From positions 1-22,364 of the forward strand of contig CAAGPL010000030.1 in assembly GCA_900771805.1 (NCBI GenBank): DNA of 22,364 nucleotides, read 5' to 3'. This DNA comes from Bacilli bacterium (GTDB lineage Bacteria; Bacillota_I; Bacilli_A; RF39; UBA660). Below are positions 14,005 to 21,885 of this stretch, piece by piece. The notes below the pieces were generated by a model. It worked only from the letters and a program-made list of their open reading frames with translations, had not been told where the DNA came from and ran no database searches. Positions within the stretch are counted from its first letter, which is position 1. Every line of letters starts with the position of its first letter. The position numbers were made by a program, and so were the translations under genes.

Positions 14005-15730
14005 AATGTGTTTTATAAACGGTTCTATCTAAGTATTTTGTTTCGATTACTTTTCCATCTTTCTTTATTCTTAGGTAAGATAACCATCCACCATTAGATG
14101 CTAGTGAATATGGTTCGAATGTTTTTCCACCCGCTGCATTTGAATTAGACCATATATCAACTGTTAAATAATTACCATTAACATAAGAAACTATATAAAC
14201 AGGATAACTATATTCGTTTTTAAATTTATAGTCCGTTGTTGTTGAATAAACGGTTGCATCCAATCCTTTTGGAACATAATTAGGTGCAAACGTATGTCCT
14301 TTTCTTGACACAGTTTTTAATCCTGCTTTAAGCTGTGCCATATATAAAGTTGATGCAAGCTGACAAACTCCTCCTCCATTTGCTGTTGCAGTAGTACCAT
14401 TTAAATATATAGGAGCAGGTAAATATCCATTAGAAGCTCCATATGGTCCTACTACATTAAGATAAGAAAAGGTATCACCAGGCATCAAAACAGTATTATT
14501 AAGCCTCCCCACCGCTAAATTTATGTTGTGGCCTCTATTACCTACATTTTGAAAGTAAGTTGTATAAGAAGATATCTTTTGATTTATACTTGATAACGCT
14601 TCATACTTAACTTCGTTATCAATTGTTTTACCACTTGCTTCTATAACCGTTTCATAAGTTAAATTTAAAAGTGCCGCTTCAACTTTTGCCCTAGTTTTTT
14701 TTACGTCTAAAATAAAACCTTTAGAACCTTTATCATAATAAACATTATACTTTTCATCTACTACGATACCATCATCTCTAGCTTCAGTATTAACCTTACT
14801 TTCTAAAACGTTCATAAAGGTATCTATCGTATTATTATCATAAGATGCTTTCAAATTAAAAGTCATAGCTTTTTTACTTTGTTTTATTAATTTTATTTTC
14901 TTAAAATAAGATAAGTTATCATTATACTTTTTTATCCTGCCCTCTAAATTAGAATCATCAACTAATATACCAAGTTCTTTATACGTAAATTTATAATCCG
15001 AATTAGCAGACGTAACCGTTATAGTACCATTTTCTATTCTTTCTTTCTCATACTTTATAATACCAGAAAGTTCACTTTCCTTACTACCAGATAAATCTAT
15101 ATCATTAAGATATATTCCAGGAAAAATAAGCCCATCATATTTTTTAATAAATTTATTATAATTATATAATTTATAAATTAATACTAAAATTAATAAAATA
15201 GCAAACACCAATATAAATAATAAATTTTTTTGATTTTTATTAAATAAAATATTTTCACCTTCTAATTTAAGAACTTCTGTTTTATCAAAATTATTTATTT
15301 TTACTTCATTTTTATATTTACTAGCATATTTATTAAAAATTTTACTATTAAAAGATACGTTTGTTTTATGATTATATTCATAAATTGCAATATCTTTAAG
15401 AGTTTTATCAGATAAGTTTAAAAAGAATTTATTTAAAATAACTTTTTTATTATAAAATTCTAAAAATGCTAAAATTCTAGAATAAACATATAATTTAGTT
15501 TCATGAGAATTTAAGTTGTTTTCATTTTCTATTTTATTTAAAATAGTATTATCATCTAAACACTTTATTAATATACTAATTAAATTTAAATCTTTCTTTT
15601 CGTTTTTTATTATATAATCAATAGCATCATTTATATTTTCACTAAAAAGCATTTTTTTTATATAATTTATTTGTTTATTTTTATCTAATGAATTTATATT
15701 TATACTACTTAAGTTATCTTTATTTTTCAT
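14003..15730 (-). CDS. VanW-domain membrane protein with peptidoglycan-binding-like domain
   Basis: The 575-residue protein has an unusual N-terminal part of about 165 residues, hydrophilic and helix-rich, presumably cytoplasmic. One membrane helix follows (169-188, LLFILVFAILLILVLIYKLY). Next comes an extracellular region like the YoaR/PG_binding_4 domain (about 200-385), then the VanW domain (about 390-515) with GRLNNTVLMPGDTFSYLNVVGPY split over 408-430 and ANGGGVCQLASTLY (450-463). The end (GGWLSYLRIKKDGKVIETKYLDRTVYKTH) is G5-like. VanW proteins are cell-envelope proteins of unclear activity; the name comes from vancomycin-resistance clusters, but no resistance genes are nearby and resistance should not be inferred. 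The start has only a weak ribosome binding site. Confidence 0.85.
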   Translation of the reverse strand: MKNKDNLSSININSLDKNKQINYIKKMLFSENINDAIDYIIKNEKKDLNLISILIKCLDDNTILNKIENENNLNSHETKLYVYSRILAFLEFYNKKVILNKFFLNLSDKTLKDIAIYEYNHKTNVSFNSKIFNKYASKYKNEVKINNFDKTEVLKLEGENILFNKNQKNLLFILVFAILLILVLIYKLYNYNKFIKKYDGLIFPGIYLNDIDLSGSKESELSGIIKYEKERIENGTITVTSANSDYKFTYKELGILVDDSNLEGRIKKYNDNLSYFKKIKLIKQSKKAMTFNLKASYDNNTIDTFMNVLESKVNTEARDDGIVVDEKYNVYYDKGSKGFILDVKKTRAKVEAALLNLTYETVIEASGKTIDNEVKYEALSSINQKISSYTTYFQNVGNRGHNINLAVGRLNNTVLMPGDTFSYLNVVGPYGASNGYLPAPIYLNGTTATANGGGVCQLASTLYMAQLKAGLKTVSRKGHTFAPNYVPKGLDATVYSTTTDYKFKNEYSYPVYIVSYVNGNYLTVDIWSNSNAAGGKTFEPYSLASNGGWLSYLRIKKDGKVIETKYLDRTVYKTH

Positions 15731-15755
15731 TTTATTTTACCCAACGCCTTAATGT

Positions 15756-15761
15756 ATTATA
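15756..15761 (-). promoter_or_regulatory. Possible -10 element upstream of the VanW gene
   Basis: A perfect TATAAT on the minus strand lies 25 bases upstream of the ATG. The best -35 (GTTTAA at 17 bases) is poor, so this is a weak promoter call. Confidence 0.35.
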
Positions 15762-15820
15762 AAAAATTATAAATTAAATTAAACAAATTGTAAATACATC
15801 ACCCATATTTGTTAAAAGAA

Positions 15821-15826
15821 TATACT
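15821..15826 (+). promoter_or_regulatory. Possible -10 element of the ABC transporter operon
   Basis: TATACT lies 23 bases before the ATG at 15850 with no clear -35. The implied leader is under 20 nt, leaving no room for a riboswitch such as the thiamine or FMN type seen on some related transporters. Confidence 0.3.
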
Positions 15827-15849
15827 ACTATTAGAAAAAGGAGGATTTG

Positions 15850-16848
15850 ATGAAAAAGAAAATTATTATTTTAGTATGCTTTATTATTGTTTTAGCAGGA
15901 GTTTTATTTTTTATAATAAATAAAAATTCAGAAGATAAAAATGATAAAAACACACTAAAAGAAGTTAAGGTTGCAGAAGTTGCACATACTATATTCTATG
16001 CACCAGCTTATGCTGCAATAAGTAAAGGATACTTTGAAGATGAAGGAATAAAAATAGACTTAACACTAACTGCTGGAGCTGATAAAGTTACCGCTGCTGT
16101 TTTATCAGGAGATGTTGATATTGGCTTTTGCGGAAGTGAAGCTACAATATACGTATATAACAGTGGAGAAAAAGACTACTTAGTAAATTTTGCTAGATTA
16201 ACTAAGAAAGATGGTTCATTTTTAGTATCAAGAAAAAAATATGACAACTTCAAACTAGAAGATTTAAAAGGAAAAACAGTAATCGGTGGAAGAAAAGGTG
16301 GAATGCCTGAAATGACGTTCGAATGGGCTTTAAAACAAAATAACGTAGATCCTAAAAATGATCTTAAAATAGATACAAGTGTTGCATTTCCTGCAATGGA
16401 AGGTGCATTTATAGGTGGTAATGCTGATTTTGTAACATTGTTTGAGCCAAATGCTACAAGCGTAGAAAAACAAGGCTTAGGATACGTTGTAGGTTATGTA
16501 GGAAGCTTTGGCGGAGAAGTTCCATATACTGCTTATAATGCTAAAAAAAGCTATATAGAGAAGAATAAATACATAATAGATGGATTTACCAAAGCAGTAG
16601 ATAAGGGATTAAAATACGTAAAAGAAACAAAATCTAGCATAGTTGCTAAAGATATATATGAATACTTTCCTGAATTATCATTAAATGATTTAACCGCAAT
16701 CATTGAAAGATATAAAACTAATGATGCATGGGCTAGTTCACCAGAAATAACAAAAAAAGATTTTGATCACTTACAAGAAATAATAATAAGTGCTGGAGAG
16801 CTAGATAAAAAAGCACCTTTTGAAAAATTAATATACCAAGGAAAATAA
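15850..16848 (+). CDS. NMT1/SsuA-type substrate-binding protein of an ABC transporter
   Basis: This 332-residue protein is the extracellular binding component of a NitT/TauT/SsuA-family importer. Family features are the opening strand VAEVAHTIFYAPAYAAISKGYFEDEGIKIDL, the turn TLTAGADKVTAAVLSGDVDIGFCGSEA and LKGKTVIGGRKGGMPEMTFEWAL. The N-terminus has a membrane segment (about 4-23) but no typical lipobox cysteine, so it is probably held by an uncleaved anchor; this is unusual for a Gram-positive binding protein. The ATG at 15850 follows AAAGGAGG at 5 bases; the TTG one codon earlier is not needed. The ligand (thiamine precursor, sulfonate, riboflavin or other) cannot be told. ATPase and permease genes follow. 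Confidence 0.88.
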   Translation: MKKKIIILVCFIIVLAGVLFFIINKNSEDKNDKNTLKEVKVAEVAHTIFYAPAYAAISKGYFEDEGIKIDLTLTAGADKVTAAVLSGDVDIGFCGSEATIYVYNSGEKDYLVNFARLTKKDGSFLVSRKKYDNFKLEDLKGKTVIGGRKGGMPEMTFEWALKQNNVDPKNDLKIDTSVAFPAMEGAFIGGNADFVTLFEPNATSVEKQGLGYVVGYVGSFGGEVPYTAYNAKKSYIEKNKYIIDGFTKAVDKGLKYVKETKSSIVAKDIYEYFPELSLNDLTAIIERYKTNDAWASSPEITKKDFDHLQEIIISAGELDKKAPFEKLIYQGK

Positions 16849-16851
16849 TAA

Positions 16852-17598
16852 ATGGAACTCTTAAAAATTAAAGGGTTAAAGAAAAATTACTTAAATAATA
16901 AACAAGTTATATGTGCACTTAAAAATATTGATTTAACTGTTTTAGAAAATGAATTTTTAGTAATTGTTGGTCCTAGTGGGTGCGGAAAATCAACTATTTT
17001 ATCACTAATTGGTAATCTAGAAGAAAAAAGTGGTGGAAAAATAGAAGTTAAACCTGGCTTAAAAGTTGGTTATATGTTTCAAGAAGATGCACTTTTTCCG
17101 TGGTTAACTGTACTAGAAAACTGTCTTATAGGCCTCAAAATAAAAAAACAATTAACAAAAGAAAACAAGTTGTATGTTAAAAACTTGCTTAAGAAGTATG
17201 GTTTATCATCATTTGAAAAGAGTTACCCAAAACAACTTTCTGGTGGCATGAGACAACGTGTTGCTTTAATTAGAACACTTGCTATAAGACCTGATATTTT
17301 ACTTCTTGATGAGCCTTTTTCGGCACTTGATTATCAAACTAGAATAAAAGTATCAGATGACGTATTTAAAATAATAAAAGAAGAAAAGAAAACCGCTATT
17401 ATGGTTTCACATGATATTTCTGAATCCGTTAGTTTAGCTGATAGAGTTATTGTATTAAGTAAACGACCTGCAATAGTTAAAAATGTATACAATATAGAAA
17501 TGGAAAATAAGGGAGTACCAAGCGCTAATAGAAAAAACGAAAAATTTAATTATTACCATAATGCTATATGGAAGGATTTGATGGATGATGGAAGCTAA
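16852..17598 (+). CDS. ABC transporter ATP-binding protein, SsuB/TauB-type
   Basis: The 248-residue ATPase powers the importer. Visible motifs are Walker A GPSGCGKST (40-48), the Q-loop FQEDALFPWLTV (Q77), the signature LSGGMRQRVAL (129-139), Walker B ILLLDEPFSALD (149-160) and the switch histidine in MVSHD (H187). The PWLTVLENC stretch after the Q-loop is characteristic of the SsuB/TauB/NitT subfamily. It starts 3 bases after the binding-protein stop and overlaps the permease start, so all three genes are one operon. Confidence 0.93.
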   Translation: MELLKIKGLKKNYLNNKQVICALKNIDLTVLENEFLVIVGPSGCGKSTILSLIGNLEEKSGGKIEVKPGLKVGYMFQEDALFPWLTVLENCLIGLKIKKQLTKENKLYVKNLLKKYGLSSFEKSYPKQLSGGMRQRVALIRTLAIRPDILLLDEPFSALDYQTRIKVSDDVFKIIKEEKKTAIMVSHDISESVSLADRVIVLSKRPAIVKNVYNIEMENKGVPSANRKNEKFNYYHNAIWKDLMDDGS

Positions 17599-18379
17599 AA
17601 TGGAATACAAAAAATATATGAAACAAAAAATATTATCCACAGCAAAAGTTATATTCTGTCAAATATTTATACTTATACTGTTTATAAGTCTATGGCAAAT
17701 TCTATCAGATAAAGGAATTATAAACTCATTTTTATGTTCAAGCCCTAAAAAAGTAGTAACAACAATAATTAATTTGTATAAATCTAATGATTTATTTGTG
17801 CACATATGGGTAACCTTAAAAGAGATATTAATAAGTTTTGGATTAGGTTCATTAATTGGAATAGTATTCGCGGCATTTCTTTGGTATAGTCCTTTTTTCT
17901 CTAAGGTATTAGACCCTTATCTTACGATACTAAATAGTCTTCCAAAAGTATCTTTAGGTCCAATTATAATAATATGGGCAGGAGCTAACCAAAACTCAAT
18001 AATATTAATGTCCCTTTTAATATCAACCATATCAACAATAATAAGTGTGTACGTAGGATTTAAGCATACTAATAAAACAAGTATAAGACTAATGAAAAGT
18101 TTTAAAGCAAATAAATTTCAAATATTTACAAAAGTCGTATTTCCCGCTAATATAAACACAATAATTAGTTCTCTTAAGATAAATCTATCAATGACGTTTG
18201 TTGGCGTCATAATGGGTGAATTATTGGTGTCTAAAGAAGGATTAGGTTATTTGATAAATTATGGTTCACAGGTATTTAATACTAATTTAGTTATAACAGG
18301 AGTAATACTTCTTGGTATTCTAACTAGTATACTTTATTTCATAATATTATTTATAGAAAAAAAATTAAAAAGAGAATGA
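17585..18379 (+). CDS. ABC transporter permease, SsuC/TauC-type
   Basis: The 264-residue integral membrane protein has about six hydrophobic helices and the BPD_transp_1 fold. The coupling (EAA) loop toward the ATPase is visible as FKANKFQIFTKVVFPANI followed by INLSMTFVGVIMGELLVSKEGLGYLI. The start at 17585 has GAAGGA about 8 bases upstream and overlaps the ATPase gene by 14 bases; an ATG at 17600 just after the ATPase TAA is a possible alternative. The TGA stop shows standard code use. A strong bidirectional terminator follows. Confidence 0.92.
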   Translation: MMEAKMEYKKYMKQKILSTAKVIFCQIFILILFISLWQILSDKGIINSFLCSSPKKVVTTIINLYKSNDLFVHIWVTLKEILISFGLGSLIGIVFAAFLWYSPFFSKVLDPYLTILNSLPKVSLGPIIIIWAGANQNSIILMSLLISTISTIISVYVGFKHTNKTSIRLMKSFKANKFQIFTKVVFPANINTIISSLKINLSMTFVGVIMGELLVSKEGLGYLINYGSQVFNTNLVITGVILLGILTSILYFIILFIEKKLKRE

Positions 18380-18389
18380 TAATAAATAA

Positions 18390-18439
18390 AAATAAAAGAA
18401 CATTATTGCCTTATTTAGCATAATAATGTTCTTTTATTT
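18390..18439. terminator. Bidirectional terminator between the ABC operon and the tsa operon
   Basis: An 18-bp perfect inverted repeat (18390-18407 with 18422-18439; core AAAGAACATTATT and AATAATGTTCTTT) with a 14-base loop. T-rich tails exist on both strands. It overlaps the last codons and the TAA stop (18434-18436) of the pseudopilin gene. Confidence 0.9.
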
Positions 18440-18802
18440 ATAACAATTTAGATCATAATTATATTTTATTCCATTAGAATATTCTATAATTATCTTTTTT
18501 TTTCTATCATTAGGGCATTCATCATCATCTAGTTTTATTAAACCATCTCGCTCTAAATCATTTAAAGTAAATGAAATATTATTACATGATGATTCATTAC
18601 AATTTACTAATTCACTTACATAATATTTAGATGCATATATATGTGATGCTTCTTCTATTTTTTTATTTAAAATCGTTTTAGCTTCTTCTTCACTTTTGTC
18701 AATTTGTTTACCAATATTAGGAACAGCAAGTACAATTATAATAGCTAATATAACTACTATTGATAGAAGTTCAACCAACGTAAATCCTTTATTATCAAAC
18801 AT
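18434..18802 (-). CDS. Type IV pilin-like (ComGC-type) pseudopilin
   Basis: The 122-residue protein has a short basic leader and the class III signal KG-FTLVELL, with predicted prepilin-peptidase cleavage between G6 and F7 and the conserved Glu at mature position 5 (E11). The hydrophobic helix runs about 9-30. The exposed part contains four cysteines (C68, C73, C96, C120), which could form two disulfides. Such proteins are parts of type IV pili, competence pseudopili or type II secretion-like systems. No assembly ATPase, membrane platform or prepilin peptidase gene is in the window. It starts 12 bases after tsaD with a good site (GGGGTGAT) and seems to be the last gene of the tsa operon. Confidence 0.88.
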   Translation of the reverse strand: MFDNKGFTLVELLSIVVILAIIIVLAVPNIGKQIDKSEEEAKTILNKKIEEASHIYASKYYVSELVNCNESSCNNISFTLNDLERDGLIKLDDDECPNDRKKKIIIEYSNGIKYNYDLNCYK

Positions 18803-18814
18803 TATACATCACCC

Positions 18815-19816
18815 CTATAAATCTAAACCCGGTTCAGGATTTAAACTAAAGTCTGCTATATCACCTCTTAAATAAGCGTAATAACCTGCTGCACCAATCA
18901 TAGCAGCATTATCAGTACAATACTTTATTTCAGGCTTTAAAAGTTCTACATCAAGCTCTTTGCATACTTCTTCTAAAGCTTTTCTAAGGTCGCTGTTAGC
19001 AGAAACACCACCTGCAACCAATAATTGTTTAACACCATACTCTTTTAATGCACGTTTTGTCTTCTTAACTAATATACCTACTGCTGTTTCTTGAAATGAT
19101 GTTGCAAGATCTTCCTTGTTTATTTCACGTCCTCTTTGTCTTTCATTATGAACTAAGTTAATAACGGCACTTTTAATACCACTAAAACTAAAGTCATATG
19201 ACAAATCATCTTTAGGAGCTGGAAGATTATATGTATGTTTACCTAAACTTGCCATTTTATCCATTAAAGGTCCACCTGGATATGGAATACCAACTACTCT
19301 TGCTACCTTATCATAAGCTTCACCTACTGAATCATCTAAAGTACTTCCTATTTTCTTAAATGAATATTCTTTATCCATATAAACTATTTCAGTATGTCCT
19401 CCTGATACAACTAGACATAACAAAGGAAACTTAAATTCTCCAACAAACTTATTTGCGTATATATGTCCTGCCATATGATTTACCTTAACAAGTGGTTTTC
19501 CAGTTGCAAAGGAAAGTGCCTTAGCAGCTTCTATTCCGATTAATAAAGCTCCATTTAATCCTGGTCCATAAGTTACCGCAATTAAATCTATATCATTAAA
19601 AGTCATATTTGCTTTTTTTAAGCACTCTTCAAATACCATTGTAATTGCACCAGTATGATTACGGCTTGCTATTTCTGGAACTACACCTCCAAATTTTTTA
19701 TGTATATCAATTTGTGATAAAACGACAGTAGCTATTTCAATATTACCATTTTTTATTATACTTGCACTTGTTTCATCACAACTGGTTTCAATTGCAAATA
19801 TATAAACATCTTTCAT
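18815..19816 (-). CDS. tsaD: tRNA t6A threonylcarbamoyltransferase catalytic subunit TsaD
   Basis: TsaD transfers the threonylcarbamoyl group to A37 of ANN-decoding tRNAs, working with TsaB and TsaE. The 333-residue length is typical. Motifs visible: ETSCDETSASII near the N-terminus, VNHMAGHIYAN with the two iron-binding histidines, LVVSGGHTEIVY, PYPGGPLMDKMA, FSFSGIKSAV and TDNAAMIGAAGYY. It starts 4 bases after rimI with GAGGTGAT upstream. The gene order tsaE-tsaB-rimI-tsaD is classic for Bacillota. Confidence 0.97.
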   Translation of the reverse strand: MKDVYIFAIETSCDETSASIIKNGNIEIATVVLSQIDIHKKFGGVVPEIASRNHTGAITMVFEECLKKANMTFNDIDLIAVTYGPGLNGALLIGIEAAKALSFATGKPLVKVNHMAGHIYANKFVGEFKFPLLCLVVSGGHTEIVYMDKEYSFKKIGSTLDDSVGEAYDKVARVVGIPYPGGPLMDKMASLGKHTYNLPAPKDDLSYDFSFSGIKSAVINLVHNERQRGREINKEDLATSFQETAVGILVKKTKRALKEYGVKQLLVAGGVSANSDLRKALEEVCKELDVELLKPEIKYCTDNAAMIGAAGYYAYLRGDIADFSLNPEPGLDL

Positions 19817-19820
19817 TTTA

Positions 19821-20231
19821 TCACCTCAAATCCATTTTCATTAAATAGCCATCAGAGTCTTCATAATATCCTTTTCTTGTTGCAACAACAGAAAAACCAA
19901 TACTTTTATAAAGACTTATTGCAATCTCATTTGTTTTTTTTACTTCTAAGGTTATGTTATTGCATCTTTCACTTATTATATCATTAATAAGATAATTTAG
20001 TAAGGCTTTAGCGTAGCCTTTATTTCTGTTTTTAAGATCAACTGTGATATCAATTATTTCTGCTCTTTCATAGATTATGCTATAAACTATAAAACCAATA
20101 ACTTTTTCTTTTTCTATAATTACTAATGCATCTGAAAAGTCATCCAGTAAAAACTTATAGTTATCATGAAGATTTAATCCTAATTTTTCTATATCTGGTA
20201 TATCTTCTTTTTTATAATTTCTAATTTTCAT
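19821..20231 (-). CDS. rimI: GNAT acetyltransferase, RimI type
   Basis: A 136-residue GNAT-fold N-acetyltransferase, probably acting on the N-terminal alanine of ribosomal protein S18 or other proteins. The acetyl-CoA binding motif is RNKGYAKALLNYL, preceded by the strand IIDITVDLKN and followed by ITLEVKKTNEIAISLYKSIGF and YYEDSDGYLMKMDL. The start at 20231 (MKIRNYKKEDIPDIEKL) gives the usual family N-terminus and overlaps the tsaB 3' end by 11 bases; an ATG at 20249 is possible. It lies between tsaB and tsaD, the usual place for rimI. The substrate is inferred from context. Confidence 0.9.
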   Translation of the reverse strand: MKIRNYKKEDIPDIEKLGLNLHDNYKFLLDDFSDALVIIEKEKVIGFIVYSIIYERAEIIDITVDLKNRNKGYAKALLNYLINDIISERCNNITLEVKKTNEIAISLYKSIGFSVVATRKGYYEDSDGYLMKMDLR

Positions 20232-20874
20232 TTTTCTTCTTTTCCGCATCTATCTTCTTTAGATAAATAGGTACTAAAGAATGTGGATTTATACTTTGCT
20301 TTGATAGTGCATAATTTATTACCTTTAAATAATCATAATCATTTATTATTTTTACATTAATATTATTGCTAGTTTGCAACATATCTTTTAAGCTTTGTAA
20401 ATACTCATTATCTTCCATGCTCACTAATGTAATATTTTTGCTATTAAATTTTAATTTATCACTTGAAAGTTCTAAATAATCTTCACATGTATAATTATCA
20501 GAATATATACCAACATAAGATGCATTTTTTTTGTCTGGAATAACACTTATTACAACATCATCTTCTATTCCTACTTTTAATGCTTCTAAATTATTTAATT
20601 TATATATTTTCTTGCTTAGGGTCCATGCAATAGTTTTACAAACAGTAACACCTACCCTAATTCCTGTAAAACTACCTGGTCCATTTAAAACTACATAATT
20701 ATCTATATCATTTGGTTTTAGGTCAAATTTTTCTAAAATACTTTTAATTTCATTCATAAGGTAATTTGAGTGTTTGCTATATGAATCAACGTTTGATACA
20801 AAAAGAAGCTCATCATCTTTTTGAAGTGCAATTGATAAGCTTTTTCTAGATGAATCTATAAATAATGTTTTCAA
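20221..20874 (-). CDS. tsaB: tRNA t6A biosynthesis protein TsaB
   Basis: TsaB is the non-catalytic partner of TsaD in t6A synthesis. The 217-residue protein has the ASKHA-type N-terminus LFIDSSRKSLSIAL and the characteristic GPGSFTGIRVGVTVCKTIAW. It begins with TTG at 20874, which overlaps the TGA stop of tsaE as TTGA; GTGAGGA lies about 6 bases upstream, supporting this non-ATG start. Its tail overlaps the rimI start. Confidence 0.93.
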   Translation of the reverse strand: MKTLFIDSSRKSLSIALQKDDELLFVSNVDSYSKHSNYLMNEIKSILEKFDLKPNDIDNYVVLNGPGSFTGIRVGVTVCKTIAWTLSKKIYKLNNLEALKVGIEDDVVISVIPDKKNASYVGIYSDNYTCEDYLELSSDKLKFNSKNITLVSMEDNEYLQSLKDMLQTSNNINVKIINDYDYLKVINYALSKQSINPHSLVPIYLKKIDAEKKKNEN

Positions 20875-21323
20875 AGTACATCCTCACATAAATCTTCATA
20901 TTTACTTCCATACGGAATAATAGTTAAAGTTCTTTTCTCTTCACCTGTTATTTTAAATCTAATTTCCAATCTTTCCTCAGGTAATTCAGATTCAATCATA
21001 TCAGCCCACTCAATTATTATAATACCATCCTTCTTTAAGTACTCATCTAAACCTAAATCAGTTACGTCCCCTTCTAAACGATAAACATCCATATGATATA
21101 AATTTTTTTCACCCGATTTGTATTCCTTAATTATATTGAATGTTGGCGAAGTAATATTCTCTTCTATTCCAAGAGCTGCAGCAAAACCTTTAGTAAATAC
21201 AGTCTTACCACTACCTAATTCACCAATTAAGCAAATAACCATATTATTAAATTTTTCTGATTCAAAATTTTGAGCCAAAACAATTGTATCTTCTTCAGAA
21301 TTTGTAGATATTTTATATTCCAT
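20871..21323 (-). CDS. tsaE: tRNA t6A biosynthesis ATPase TsaE
   Basis: TsaE is the P-loop ATPase that drives the TsaB/TsaD complex. The 150-residue protein shows Walker A LIGELGSGKTVFTKGF, then SPTFNIIKEY, HMDVYRLEG and IIIEWADM (Walker B region), all standard. The ATG at 21323 is chosen because GGTGAT lies 4 bases upstream; the in-frame ATG at 21335 is part of that site and sits at the expected transcription start. It is the first gene of the tsaE-tsaB-rimI-tsaD-pseudopilin operon. Confidence 0.94.
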   Translation of the reverse strand: MEYKISTNSEEDTIVLAQNFESEKFNNMVICLIGELGSGKTVFTKGFAAALGIEENITSPTFNIIKEYKSGEKNLYHMDVYRLEGDVTDLGLDEYLKKDGIIIIEWADMIESELPEERLEIRFKITGEEKRTLTIIPYGSKYEDLCEDVL

Positions 21324-21339
21324 TTTAATCACCATAAAT

Positions 21340-21368
21340 ATTATAGTAAAAAAAAACTTTTATTACAA
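21340..21368 (-). promoter_or_regulatory. Sigma-A promoter of the tsaE operon, overlapping a terminator
   Basis: TTGTAA (21363-21368), a 17-base spacer and a perfect TATAAT (21340-21345) on the minus strand. The spacer is largely the T tract of the upstream terminator hairpin. The predicted start is only about 10 bases before the tsaE ATG at 21323. Confidence 0.7.
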
Positions 21369-21377
21369 TATAAAAGT
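21348..21377 (-). terminator. Intrinsic terminator upstream of tsaE
   Basis: ACTTTTAT (21370-21377) pairs with ATAAAAGT (21356-21363), minus-strand sense, with a 6-base loop and a run of nine T. It lies 57 bases after the stop of the small ORF at 21434-21598, which it probably ends. Confidence 0.65.
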
Positions 21378-21433
21378 CTATTTTTACAAAATGTTACAAA
21401 ATATATACAAAATTATTTTTATAATTAAAGTGT

Positions 21434-21598
21434 TTAAATTTTTTCATAATCTAATATTTTTTCTAAGTAAATATATGAATCATATAGTTTATCTTCAAGA
21501 TTAACATCTCTAACTTTAAACAATTGAAGTTTTAAACTTGCTTTACTTAAAGTGTCAATAACAAATTTGCAATACATTTTACTAAACCAATGATTCAT
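21434..21598 (-). CDS. Small 54-residue ORF, unknown function
   Basis: An ATG at 21598 opens a 54-codon frame (MNHWFSKMYCKFVIDTLSKA..., ending YLEKILDYEKI, TAA at 21434). The product looks mostly helical and amphipathic, with no membrane segment. AGAGGA lies 12 bases before the ATG, which is far; an in-frame TTG at 21607 would be 4 bases from AGAGG and is a possible start, giving 57 residues. A TATAAT (21623-21628) lies upstream and a terminator downstream, which supports a real gene. It is divergent from the RHH gene and separated from it by the operator-like repeats. No family is recognised. Confidence 0.5.
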   Translation of the reverse strand: MNHWFSKMYCKFVIDTLSKASLKLQLFKVRDVNLEDKLYDSYIYLEKILDYEKI

Positions 21599-21650
21599 AT
21601 TTATCAAATTTCCTCTAGAAAAATTATAAAATAAAATGAATAGAAAAATA

Positions 21651-21682
21651 ATATCAGAAATTTCTGATATATCATGTATCAG
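21651..21682. promoter_or_regulatory. Cluster of three inverted TATCAG operator-like sites
   Basis: A perfect 20-bp palindrome (21651-21670, ATATCAG-AAATTT-CTGATAT) is followed by a third half-site TATCAG at 21677-21682. The half-sites begin at 21652, 21664 and 21677, about 12-13 bases apart, in alternating orientation. The cluster lies between the divergent small ORF and the ribbon-helix-helix gene, and overlaps the likely promoter of the latter. RHH repressors usually bind tandem or inverted short sites like these, so autoregulation is the natural inference. Confidence 0.6.
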
Positions 21683-21717
21683 ACTAATATATTAAAATTT
21701 ATATAAGGGGTGATATT

Positions 21718-21885
21718 ATGGCTTTTATACCTAAAAAAACAAAAGAAAAGGAGCCAGCTGGCTATAAATCACTATACATAAAAGAAAAATTAATTAAAGA
21801 AATAGAAAAAATAGCAAAGGAAAATAATACATCCTTTAATAATGTAATAATTTCTATGATTGAGCAGTGTTTAGAAAAAAGATAA
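21718..21885 (+). CDS. Small ribbon-helix-helix (Arc/CopG-type) DNA-binding protein
   Basis: The 55-residue protein begins with a basic tail (MAFIPKKTKEKEPAGYK), then a short strand SLYIKEKLIKEIEKIA, a turn ENNTSFNNVI and a second helix ISMIEQCLEKR. This strand-helix-helix layout, with 'S-x-x-I-K-E-K-L' and 'T-S-F-N-N-V-I-x-x-I', is that of Arc/CopG dimeric repressors, where the N-terminal strand enters the DNA major groove. A strong ribosome binding site (GGGGTGAT) lies 3-4 bases from the ATG. Operator-like repeats lie just upstream. No toxin gene follows in the same operon, so it does not look like an ordinary toxin-antitoxin antitoxin. Confidence 0.82.
   Translation: MAFIPKKTKEKEPAGYKSLYIKEKLIKEIEKIAKENNTSFNNVIISMIEQCLEKR

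Noticed and set aside
14003..15730. Vancomycin resistance locus
   Set aside because: Only a VanW domain is present; no vanHAX-type ligase, dehydrogenase or dipeptidase genes are near.
15731..15849. Riboswitch (TPP or FMN) ahead of the ABC transporter
   Set aside because: No conserved core is visible and the probable leader is under 20 nt.
17455..17640. Open frame on the minus strand across the ATPase-permease junction
   Set aside because: Antisense to two clear, overlapping transporter genes; no ribosome binding site.
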